Assembly (NCBI GenBank): GCA_964554475.1
Contig: CAZKOT010000032.1
Coordinates: forward strand, 1 to 15,023
From: CAJKWP01 sp964554475
Lineage (GTDB): Bacteria; Bacillota; Clostridia; Christensenellales; UBA1242
DNA: 15,023 nt
Direction of reading: 5' to 3'
Part shown: positions 6,909 through 12,675 of the stretch, piece by piece
Position numbering within the stretch: position 1 is the stretch's first letter
Layout of the letters: each line of letters begins with the position of its first letter
Notes under the pieces: generated by a model
Told to the model about the DNA's origin: nothing
Databases searched by the model: none
What the model saw: the letters and a program-made list of their open reading frames with translations, nothing else
Translations under genes and position numbers: made by a program

Positions 6909-8144
6909 TTATTTTTCAACCTCAATTGTCAATTCGCCCTTAATTTTCGATTTATCTACTTCAATTTCTAGCATTTCAGCGGGCAGTAATGCGACATAAA
7001 ATTTGCTTGCAATGACTTCATTTCCACTTTTTACGAAAACATTTTTTCGCAAAATCTTTTTTGTTACTCTAAAATATATAAAAAACTTCCCAATTCCTAG
7101 TGATGCTAATTGTGGAACAGTGTAAGAAATATTTTCACCAATATTGATTTTTACTTTTTCTGTTAAGGGCAATTTTTTTTGTGCATAAAGAGCGGCACTT
7201 TTTCCAGCAATTTCTCCCTCAATTGAAGCATTATCTGCTAAATCATGAATATGTAAAACATTGCCAGAAGAAAAAATCCCATCAGATGATGTTTTTCGAA
7301 AATCGTCCACCACTGCACCTTTTGTTATATTATTAATTAATGTAAACCCACTAATCAAATCAGTTTCAGGAATTAATCCCACGGAAAGAATTAAGCAATC
7401 ACATTTTATAAACTTTTCTTTTTCAATTATAAATTGGAGTTTTTCATCAACAGGTGCATAGTAAATTCCTTCAATTCTGGATTTACCAACAACCCTTGTT
7501 ATGCTGTGGGATAAATATAATGGAATGTTAAAATCTTCAAGGCATTGGCGTATATTTCTTTTTAATCCCGATGATGTGGGCATAATTTCTATCACACACT
7601 CAACTTTTACACCTTGAAGTGTAAGACGTCTTGCCATGATTAGCCCGATGTCTCCACTTCCTAAAATGACAATATTTTTTCCAGGAATTTTTCCCAAATG
7701 ATTAACCATCTTTTGAACAAGTCCAGCAGTGTATATTCCCGAAGGACGACTTCCATTTAATTTTATTGCACCTGCTGTTCGTTCACGGCAACCAGTTGCA
7801 AGAACAATTGACTTTGTTTTGATTTTTTTCGCTACCTTTGAATTGACGATTTCAACCTCATGTGGTTTTACTTTAATTACAAAAGTGTTTAGTAAAACTT
7901 CAATATCTTGTTTAAATACTTTCTCTGCAAGTTTTGAAGCATATTCCGGACCCGTTAATTCTTCATTAAATAATTTTAATCCAAATCCATTGTGTATGCA
8001 TTGATTTAAAATGCCACCGAGTTTTTGCTCACGCTCAACAATTAAAACATTTTTTGCTTTGTTTTCTTTTGCTGACAAACTTGCCGCAAGACCTGAAGGT
8101 CCACCGCCAATAATAACAACATCATATTCTTTTTCCGTTTCCAT
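6909..8144 (-). CDS. FAD/NAD(P)-dependent oxidoreductase, GlpB-like
   Basis: Counting from the ATG at 8144, the 411-residue protein has an FAD-binding GGGPSG at 13-18 after a YDVVII strand, ATGCRERTAGA at 117-126, and a second dinucleotide fold GSGDIG at 162-167. A late GIFSSGNVLHIHDL (289-302) matches the FAD-contacting segment of the thioredoxin-reductase-like superfamily. In these operons this subunit is thought to pass electrons from the glycerol-3-phosphate-oxidising subunit to a carrier. A GTG at 8150 also opens the frame, but the GAGG ribosome binding site abuts it; the ATG at 8144 has the right 5-base spacing, so I prefer it. It follows the GlpA-like gene by 21 bases with no terminator between them. 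Confidence 0.9.
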   Translation of the reverse strand: METEKEYDVVIIGGGPSGLAASLSAKENKAKNVLIVEREQKLGGILNQCIHNGFGLKLFNEELTGPEYASKLAEKVFKQDIEVLLNTFVIKVKPHEVEIVNSKVAKKIKTKSIVLATGCRERTAGAIKLNGSRPSGIYTAGLVQKMVNHLGKIPGKNIVILGSGDIGLIMARRLTLQGVKVECVIEIMPTSSGLKRNIRQCLEDFNIPLYLSHSITRVVGKSRIEGIYYAPVDEKLQFIIEKEKFIKCDCLILSVGLIPETDLISGFTLINNITKGAVVDDFRKTSSDGIFSSGNVLHIHDLADNASIEGEIAGKSAALYAQKKLPLTEKVKINIGENISYTVPQLASLGIGKFFIYFRVTKKILRKNVFVKSGNEVIASKFYVALLPAEMLEIEVDKSKIKGELTIEVEK

Positions 8145-8165
8145 TAACACCTCAAAATTAAATGC

Positions 8166-9572
8166 TTATTTGAATATGTCGCCTATCATAAGATTGCTTT
8201 TTTCACCTTCTTTCAAAACATCTTCTAATTTTATACCACATTCTTTTGAAATAATTTGCGCGACTCTAAGTAAACAAAATCCTGATTGACATCTTCCCAT
8301 TCCTGCGCGTACTCTTCGTTTAATTGCATCAATCGTACGTGGCTTTAATGGACTGTTTATTGCGTTTTTTATTTCTCTTTCGCTGACCGTTTCGCATCTG
8401 CATACGATTTTCCCAAAATCTGGTTTTTCTTTGATTAATTGGTTTAATTCATTGATTGAAAGTTCTTTTATACATTGGTAAGAATTTCGTCTTTTCATTT
8501 TTATTTCTTTTGTTATATCAAGATTTAATAGTTCACAAACCATTTCTGCAATTGCAGGTGCAGCGGTTAAACCAGGTGAATTAATTCCTGCAATATTAAC
8601 AACATTACTGTCTTTTTTACTTCTTTCAATTACGAAATCTTCTCCATGAGATATGCGAACCCCGCTAAAAACACGAATGATTTTGTTCCAAGGAACATTT
8701 TCAAACATAGCAGAAATGTTTTCTTTAATTTTAATTAAACCTTCCAAAGTCGTTTTAACATCGTTATCACTGTCATTTGAAGTGGGACCAAAAAGAATAT
8801 TTCCGTCAATGGTTGGAGTCGCAAGAATACCTTTGCCAAATGCCGATGGTGCTGGAAAAACTGTCATGGGAACAAAATCTCCTGCTGTGGTGTCCAATAC
8901 GTAATACTCACCCCTACGAAAGCCTAATTCATAATTTTCTGTGCGTAAAAGTTTTGCAATTTCATTGTAACCAGCTCCAGCACAGTTAATAATTTGTTTT
9001 GCACTATATTTTTCTTTTCCATTTGAAATTTCGTAAATTTGATTTTTTGTTTGAATTTTTATTGTTTTAAAATTGAAAATTACTTTTGCTCCATTCAAAA
9101 CCGCTTCTTCGGCAAGAGCAATTGCTGTCATAAATGGAGAAATAATGCCCGCTGTTTTTGCATAAAGGGCGAAATGATAATCTTTTTTTAAATTTGGAAC
9201 AAGTTTGTAGATTTCATCATCTTTTAAAATAAAAAGTTTTTCCACTTGGTTTTGCTTACCTCGTTCGAACAATTCTTTGATTACGGGAAACTCTTTTGAA
9301 ACAACAATTGCTCCAACTCTTTTAAAAGGTAATTTCAACTCATTTGCAAGTTTTTCATAAAGAAAATTACCTCTAACATTGAGTTTTGCTTTTAGAGTTC
9401 CAGGCTTGGCATCATAACCGGCATGAATAAGTCCACTGTTTGCTTTTGTTTGCCCCACTCCAATATCAAGTTCTCTTTCAAACAAAACAACTTTTTTGCC
9501 GAGTCTTGTTAATTTGTTAAGCACGGCACATCCAACAACACCACCACCAAAAATTGCATAATCAAAAATCAT
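8166..9572 (-). CDS. anaerobic glycerol-3-phosphate dehydrogenase-type FAD enzyme (GlpA-like)
   Basis: This 468-residue protein begins with an FAD-binding motif GGGVVG (9-14) and a following FERE acidic strand end (31-34). It continues with the DAO-type oxidoreductase fold, including GRRG-like FRRGEYYVLD (218-227) and a C-terminal GINSPGLTAAPAIAE (329-343). The last 90 residues form a BFD-like [2Fe-2S] domain: C391-R-C393 and C428-x4-C433 (RAGMGRCQSGFC). This FAD-plus-BFD architecture is that of GlpA-like and L-2-hydroxyglutarate-oxidase-like enzymes. With the GlpB-like and DUF1667 genes downstream it makes the usual three-gene set, so glycerol-3-phosphate oxidation to dihydroxyacetone phosphate is the best guess. 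No glycerol kinase or transporter is in the window, so the substrate is unproven. A promoter and an AAAGGAAA ribosome binding site precede it. Confidence 0.88.
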   Translation of the reverse strand: MIFDYAIFGGGVVGCAVLNKLTRLGKKVVLFERELDIGVGQTKANSGLIHAGYDAKPGTLKAKLNVRGNFLYEKLANELKLPFKRVGAIVVSKEFPVIKELFERGKQNQVEKLFILKDDEIYKLVPNLKKDYHFALYAKTAGIISPFMTAIALAEEAVLNGAKVIFNFKTIKIQTKNQIYEISNGKEKYSAKQIINCAGAGYNEIAKLLRTENYELGFRRGEYYVLDTTAGDFVPMTVFPAPSAFGKGILATPTIDGNILFGPTSNDSDNDVKTTLEGLIKIKENISAMFENVPWNKIIRVFSGVRISHGEDFVIERSKKDSNVVNIAGINSPGLTAAPAIAEMVCELLNLDITKEIKMKRRNSYQCIKELSINELNQLIKEKPDFGKIVCRCETVSEREIKNAINSPLKPRTIDAIKRRVRAGMGRCQSGFCLLRVAQIISKECGIKLEDVLKEGEKSNLMIGDIFK

Positions 9573-9593
9573 TATTTTTCCTTTATTTTAGTT

Positions 9594-9621
9594 AGTATAA
9601 ACCATTAATCGACTTTTACAA
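9594..9621 (-). promoter_or_regulatory. promoter of the glp-like operon
   Basis: On the minus strand TTGTAA (9616-9621) and TATACT (9594-9599) are 16 bases apart. The leader to the ATG at 9572 is short and carries an AAAGGAAA ribosome binding site. Confidence 0.62.
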
Positions 9622-9637
9622 AAACAAAAAATAAAAA

Positions 9638-9660
9638 AATAAAATTGAAAATTTTTCAAT
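9638..9660 (-). terminator. terminator of the unknown gene pair
   Basis: Read on the minus strand, AAATTGAAAA and TTTTCAATTT form an AT-rich stem followed by a T-rich tract (TATTTTTTTATTTTTT). It lies between the end of the two unknown minus-strand genes and the promoter of the glp-like operon, where a terminator is expected. Confidence 0.5.
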
Positions 9661-9688
9661 TTAGGGATTATTGCTCCTTTAATAATCA

Positions 9689-9715
9689 AAGGGACAACAA
9701 TTAATTGTGTCCCTT
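9689..9715. other. hairpin with competing pairing
   Basis: AAGGGACA (9689-9696) pairs with TGTCCCTT (9708-9715). The loop is itself almost a palindrome (CAATTAATTG), so the whole folds as one long stem with a single bulged A. Just upstream, CTCCTTT (9674-9680) can pair with the same AAAGGGA, giving an alternative hairpin. It lies 54 bases past the end of the minus-strand gene at 9769 and has no good T tract on either strand. Confidence 0.5.
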
Positions 9716-9768
9716 GTTTATTTTATTAAATTTTCTAAATTTTTTAAAATTTGTGTTTCAGTTAATTA

Positions 9769-10020
9769 TTAACCTAAATTAAGGTTTTGAGTTTTATCAT
9801 TTTCTTTTCGCCAATTTATTTCAAAATTAAGTGCTTGAGAATTAAAATCAACTTCGCCAAAAATGTTTTTAAGTGTGTATAAAAATTTGTGTTTTTTCAA
9901 CTTTTCAATTTTTGCCATTTCACTTTTTATTTCTTCGGTTGAATGAAGTTTATACATTTGAGACATCATTTCGTTCTTCATTTCAATTTTTTGATATGCT
10001 TCACTTTCTCTTTTGTTCAT
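9769..10020 (-). CDS. hypothetical protein (83 residues)
   Basis: A small, charged, mainly helical protein (many Lys, Glu and Met in the first 45 residues), with a more mixed C-terminal half (FGEVDFNSQALNFEINW). There is no membrane segment or cysteine. An AAGGA ribosome binding site lies nine bases before the ATG. It follows the 139-residue unknown gene by 19 bases on the same strand, so the two look like an operon read from the promoter at 10523-10551. I recognise no family, and nothing marks the pair as a toxin-antitoxin system beyond size and arrangement. Confidence 0.6.
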   Translation of the reverse strand: MNKRESEAYQKIEMKNEMMSQMYKLHSTEEIKSEMAKIEKLKKHKFLYTLKNIFGEVDFNSQALNFEINWRKENDKTQNLNLG

Positions 10021-10039
10021 CTATTATCATCCTTTTAAA

Positions 10040-10459
10040 TTATATTTCAAATGTTAAAATCTTTTTTTGATTATTGAATGAAAATTGCTTAATATATTCT
10101 TCAATAAGTGAAGAAAGAATATATCTAATATTTTTAGAAAAACCATATTTTTTCAAGTTCTCATCTTTTTCGTGATAACTGAACCTATTAGTGTTTTCAA
10201 TCAAATGCATTAAATCACATTTTTTTAAATTTTTAATGATTTTATAAACCTCAATATATAATTTTCCATTTTTTCCATTAAACAAAATTTCCCAGCCTTT
10301 CCAATTTTTTAAGTTTTCAGGATTAAATAGTTTTAAAATTAATTCTTCTTGCTTTTTTTCATCATACTGATTTAAAAGAACACTCATTTTTTTTGAAATA
10401 CTTTCCTTGACTAAACTTGTAAGAACAATATTTGCTTTCAAGTATATTTTAAGATTCAT
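10040..10459 (-). CDS. hypothetical protein (139 residues)
   Basis: A lysine-rich, probably helical soluble protein. The N-terminal half (IYLKANIVLTSLVKESISKK, then EELILKLFNPENLKNWKGWE) leads to a region rich in Asn, Lys and Tyr that could form a winged-helix-like fold (KLYIEVYKIIKNLKKCDLMH). That is only an impression from the spacing of hydrophobic residues. AAGGAG precedes the ATG and a good promoter lies about 65 bases upstream. It is the first gene of a two-gene minus-strand unit beside the tRNA-Arg locus. No family recognised. Confidence 0.68.
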   Translation of the reverse strand: MNLKIYLKANIVLTSLVKESISKKMSVLLNQYDEKKQEELILKLFNPENLKNWKGWEILFNGKNGKLYIEVYKIIKNLKKCDLMHLIENTNRFSYHEKDENLKKYGFSKNIRYILSSLIEEYIKQFSFNNQKKILTFEI

Positions 10460-10522
10460 TTTTTTCTCCTTAGTAATTTTGTTAATTTTTCAACTTCTTT
10501 GCTTTTATCTTAAACAAAAACA

Positions 10523-10551
10523 ATTATACACTAAAAATAGAACATATACAA
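10523..10551 (-). promoter_or_regulatory. promoter of the unknown gene pair
   Basis: On the minus strand TTGTAT (10546-10551) and a perfect TATAAT (10523-10528) are exactly 17 bases apart. It faces the 139-residue gene and leaves a leader of about 60 bases that ends in an AAGGAG ribosome binding site. Confidence 0.7.
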
Positions 10552-10584
10552 TATGCATTTTCATTTTGTTTTTCGAAACTTATC

Positions 10585-10613
10585 TTGACATTAATATTAT
10601 CTTTCGTTAAAAT
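10585..10613 (+). promoter_or_regulatory. promoter of the tRNA-Arg locus
   Basis: A perfect TTGACA (10585-10590) and TAAAAT (10608-10613) are exactly 17 bases apart. The expected start is about 20 bases before the first tRNA-Arg gene. No other promoter is seen before the second tRNA, so both are likely on one transcript. Confidence 0.8.
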
Positions 10614-10638
10614 ATAGAAGTGTTTTATTGAAAAAATT

Positions 10639-10713
10639 GCGTTCATAGTGAAATGGATATCACAATGGTCTTCGGAACCATTATTGAGGGTTCGAATCCT
10701 TCTGGACGCACCA
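10639..10713 (+). tRNA. tRNA-Arg (anticodon TCG)
   Basis: The acceptor GCGTTCA pairs with TGGACGC, the anticodon arm is ATGGT-CTTCGGA-ACCAT, the T arm is GAGGG-TTCGAAT-CCTTC, and the CCA end is encoded. The 7-base anticodon loop gives TCG, which reads CGA (and CGG by wobble). Confidence 0.93.
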
Positions 10714-10732
10714 AATGAATCTTCAAAAATAT

Positions 10733-10809
10733 GCGTTGTTAGCTCAATTGGATAGAGCGTTGGTCTACGGAACCAAAGGTTAGGGGTTCAAATCCCTTAC
10801 GACGCACCA
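10733..10809 (+). tRNA. tRNA-Arg (anticodon ACG)
   Basis: The acceptor GCGTTGT pairs with ACGACGC, the D arm has AGCTCAATTGGATAGAGC, the anticodon arm is TTGGT-CTACGGA-ACCAA, the T arm is AGGGG-TTCAAAT-CCCTT, and the CCA end is encoded. The anticodon is ACG, whose A34 is normally made inosine to read CGU, CGC and CGA. Its 3' part (10777-10811) recurs at 10986-11020, so this gene looks like an integration target. Confidence 0.95.
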
Positions 10810-10811
10810 GT
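10777..10811 (+). repeat. direct repeat copy 1: 3' end of tRNA-Arg(ACG), att-like
   Basis: These 35 bases run from the variable loop of the tRNA through the T arm, acceptor and CCA, plus two bases (GT) beyond the gene. They are identical to 10986-11020. A copy of a tRNA 3' end on the same strand is the usual mark left when a tyrosine integrase inserts an element into a tRNA gene. Confidence 0.85.
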
Positions 10812-10856
10812 AAAATTTTGCAAACTGTTAATGTTTAGATAGTAATAAAGTTAATT

Positions 10857-10870
10857 CTAACCTTTGGTTC
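10857..10870 (-). repeat. inverted copy of tRNA-Arg(ACG) segment
   Basis: CTAACCTTTGGTTC is the exact reverse complement of tRNA bases 10770-10783 (anticodon stem 3' side and variable loop). A read-through transcript could pair these 14 bases with the tRNA and disturb its anticodon arm. Confidence 0.7.
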
Positions 10871-10873
10871 AGT

Positions 10874-10910
10874 GGGGTCCCCAAAAAGATTTTTAAAAAA
10901 CTTTTTGGGG
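10874..10910. other. GC-capped hairpin inside the tRNA repeat interval
   Basis: CCCCAAAAAG (10879-10888) pairs perfectly with CTTTTTGGGG (10901-10910), and the loop is a T-run followed by an A-run. GGGG at 10874-10877 could instead pair with the same CCCC, forming GGGGTCCCC. No T tract follows, so it is not a plain terminator. Confidence 0.7.
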
Positions 10911-10985
10911 AGCGGAGAAAGCCAAGAGGCGAACGGATATTTTTGTTATGCAAAAATGGAGTGAGCAGACTTGTGCTTTCGTAGC

Positions 10986-11020
10986 AGGTTAGGGGTTCAA
11001 ATCCCTTACGACGCACCAGT
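10986..11020 (+). repeat. direct repeat copy 2: tRNA-Arg 3' fragment, att-like
   Basis: Identical over 35 bases to 10777-10811. The sequence before it does not complete a tRNA (no matching acceptor 5' strand or D arm), so this is a fragment and not a third tRNA gene. The two copies enclose 174 bases with no real gene. Confidence 0.85.
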
Positions 11021-11021
11021 C

Positions 11022-11145
11022 GGTCATAAAGAAATGGTAATATGCTTCGTTTACTGTCAAATGGCGAAAGACAGTCATTTACCCAAAGTAAACTCCTGCC
11101 TTTCGTCATTTGCCGAGCCTTGCCTATTGCCATTTCTTTATGACC
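11022..11145. repeat. long nested inverted repeat (MITE-like or structured RNA)
   Basis: The outer arms 11022-11042 and 11125-11145 are 21 bases each and pair throughout, with one G-T position in the middle. Inside, 11058-11070 pairs with 11100-11112 (13 bases, one G-T), and GTTTACT (11049-11055) pairs with AGTAAAC (11087-11093). A further CTGTC...GACAG hairpin (11054-11058 with 11070-11074) competes with these. Positions 11146-11154 are T-rich. The element starts one base after the second tRNA fragment. It has no coding capacity I would accept. Confidence 0.75.
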
Positions 11146-11155
11146 TTTTTATTTT

Positions 11156-11178
11156 GCTCGCTTTGCGAGCGATTTTTT
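11156..11178 (+). terminator. terminator at the end of the tRNA-Arg locus
   Basis: GCTCGC (11156-11161) pairs with GCGAGC (11165-11170) around a TTT loop, followed by GA and six T. A strong intrinsic terminator for plus-strand transcription out of the tRNA-Arg and inverted-repeat region. Confidence 0.8.
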
Positions 11179-11323
11179 AACCGCATAAACGAAAGCTTTT
11201 CGTTCAAACAAATTGCTCATGTAAATAACAAATCTTACAAATAATAAATAGCAAATCACAAAATAAACACAAACAAAAATTAAAATAAATCACAAAAGAA
11301 AATGTTAAATCATGCTTTAATAT

Positions 11324-12148
11324 CTAATTTTTTTCTTCTATTTGAATTAAAACTGGTTCATTTTCTTGATTTTCAATTATTTCTGGTTTTAGCAAAATTT
11401 GTTCGTTTAATTTTTGTCGTTTTTCACGTAAAATGGGTAAAACAATAACCAAAAATCCTATTAATGCAATTACTAATGTAAAACCTGTAACCCAAATTAA
11501 ATCATCCAAAAACATTATTAAAGGACTTGCTCCATTAACAAAAAAATTTGTTGTTAATAGTTTGGCAAAATTTACATTTGAAAAGTTTGCAATTAATGAA
11601 ATAATAATGTTTATTAAACAAAGTATTCCTGTTGAGTAATAAAAATGTTTTATGTTAGGACGATAGAGTTTGAACATAAACAAAAGAATTGTGAAAATAA
11701 CAACTAAATTATGGTAAATGACATTGTGCCAATTTAAGAAAACTGTGTCAAATCCATGATAAAATATTCCTTCATTCCCCCATCCAATAATTAGGTTTGG
11801 TGTTAAATAAAGTGCAACTGAAATGCAAACACCAATGCATAAACTTAATGCATATCCCAATTGACTAATTTTACTGTTTGGTTTAAAAAAAACTGCCAAA
11901 GAAAAAGTCAATAATGGAATTGAACTAATGTGAAGAGGTAGTGAAAAAAAGTCAAAACCAGCAGGATTTTGCAAAGCTACAATTTGTTTAACAACTTCTA
12001 AAATTAACATAATTACAATAATAGCAATAAGTGAGATTCGTTTGGCATTAGCGCTTTTGTTTTTAAGTGGAAAATATATACTTGCAACAATTAAAATTGT
12101 TGTGACAAAATGAATTGGCATCATATAAAAATCATATGACTTATACAT
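11324..12148 (-). CDS. YwaF-like (TMEM164-type) multi-pass membrane protein
   Basis: This 274-residue protein has about seven hydrophobic segments, at roughly residues 12-27, 38-56, 71-88, 97-116, 142-161, 171-189 and 212-240. Features that recall the YwaF family (TIGR02206) are LPLH at 70-73 at the start of the third segment, and a WHNVIYHN stretch at 140-147 before the fifth. The family is poorly characterised in bacteria, so no reaction is assigned. The C-terminal 35 residues are a charged cytoplasmic tail. It is a single minus-strand gene with a promoter whose -10 lies six bases before the ATG and no ribosome binding site, suggesting a leaderless message. Membrane protein certain, family moderately sure. 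Confidence 0.82.
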   Translation of the reverse strand: MYKSYDFYMMPIHFVTTILIVASIYFPLKNKSANAKRISLIAIIVIMLILEVVKQIVALQNPAGFDFFSLPLHISSIPLLTFSLAVFFKPNSKISQLGYALSLCIGVCISVALYLTPNLIIGWGNEGIFYHGFDTVFLNWHNVIYHNLVVIFTILLFMFKLYRPNIKHFYYSTGILCLINIIISLIANFSNVNFAKLLTTNFFVNGASPLIMFLDDLIWVTGFTLVIALIGFLVIVLPILREKRQKLNEQILLKPEIIENQENEPVLIQIEEKN

Positions 12149-12154
12149 ATTTAT

Positions 12155-12183
12155 ACTATAACATATTTACAATGGTTTTACAA
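12155..12183 (-). promoter_or_regulatory. leaderless-type promoter of the YwaF-like gene
   Basis: On the minus strand TTGTAA (12178-12183) and TATAGT (12155-12160) are exactly 17 bases apart. The ATG at 12148 follows after six bases, so the expected +1 is the first base of the start codon. No Shine-Dalgarno sequence is present. Confidence 0.65.
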
Positions 12184-12201
12184 CAATAAATTGACTTTCA
12201 G

Positions 12202-12220
12202 ATTTTGAAAATTTCAAAAT
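12202..12220. promoter_or_regulatory. perfect AT-rich palindrome between divergent promoters
   Basis: ATTTTGAAA and TTTCAAAAT form a perfect 9-base inverted repeat with a one-base centre. It lies about 20 bases behind the -35 of the YwaF-like gene and 57 bases before the -35 of the cysteine-rich gene. It could be an operator, but such AT-rich palindromes also arise by chance in this genome. Confidence 0.3.
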
Positions 12221-12276
12221 TAATTAAAGAATGCTTCAAATAAACAAATTTAACTTTCTGCACATTATTTAATTTG

Positions 12277-12305
12277 TTGCAAAAAATGAAAATTTGAATT
12301 ATACT
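12277..12305 (+). promoter_or_regulatory. promoter of the cysteine-rich/TM2 gene pair
   Basis: TTGCAA (12277-12282) and TATACT (12300-12305) are exactly 17 bases apart. The leader is about 23 bases and carries an AAGGAG ribosome binding site before the ATG at 12335. Confidence 0.75.
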
Positions 12306-12334
12306 TTTAAAGTAATAAAAAAGGAGATACAAAA

Positions 12335-12643
12335 ATGTCTTGTCAAATTTGTGGTAAATTTTCTGCACATTACCCGCTTTGTGATGATTGCTTGGACAAA
12401 AAAATGAAAGGCGAAATTGAAAAATGTGATGTTTGTAAAATATGGCATTTTGCAAATAAACCATGCAAATGTGAAAAAAAAGTGATTAAAATAAACTTTC
12501 AAAAACCTTTGAAAGAATGCATTCTTTGTAAAAGTGAGTCTAACGGTTGTTTAGTTTGTAAAGATTGTTATAATAAATCTAAAGATAAAGTTCTTAATTT
12601 AAAAATTTCAAAATGTTCTGAAATAGAAATAATTGATGATTAA
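12335..12643 (+). CDS. cysteine-rich, probable zinc-binding protein of unknown function
   Basis: The 102-residue protein contains 14 cysteines, mostly in knuckle-type pairs: C3/C6, C16/C19, C31/C34, C44/C46, C62/C65 and C72/C75/C78, plus a lone C94. Pairs 1 and 2, and pairs 3 and 4, are spaced like two zinc ribbons; the later group could make a third site. There is no signal peptide or membrane segment, so it is probably cytoplasmic, where zinc rather than disulfides is expected. It has its own promoter and an AAGGAG ribosome binding site. It lies 32 bases before another zinc-ribbon gene with no terminator between them, suggesting one operon. I do not recognise the family. Confidence 0.78.
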   Translation: MSCQICGKFSAHYPLCDDCLDKKMKGEIEKCDVCKIWHFANKPCKCEKKVIKINFQKPLKECILCKSESNGCLVCKDCYNKSKDKVLNLKISKCSEIEIIDD

Positions 12644-12675
12644 TCTAATACTTTATATTTTTCAAAGGAGAATTT

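Noticed and set aside
8145..8150. GTG start six bases upstream for the GlpB-like gene.
   Set aside because: The GAGG ribosome binding site overlaps this GTG, whereas the ATG at 8144 has correct spacing.
10040..10459. Toxin-antitoxin interpretation of the unknown pair at 9769-10459.
   Set aside because: Only gene size and adjacency point that way; no recognised toxin or antitoxin motif is visible.
10939..11020. Possible third tRNA gene ending at the second CCA.
   Set aside because: No 5' acceptor strand matching ACGACGC and no D arm; the anticodon-like loop has a weak stem. Only the 3' part is tRNA sequence.
10828..11133. Open frame of 101 codons on the minus strand containing RRKGFEPLTC.
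   Set aside because: It reads across the tRNA-Arg fragment and the long inverted repeat; it has no ribosome binding site and its sequence is explained by those repeats.
10971..11180. Open frame of 69 codons on the plus strand over the tRNA fragment and inverted repeat.
   Set aside because: It overlaps a tRNA-derived repeat, hairpins and a terminator, and has no ribosome binding site.
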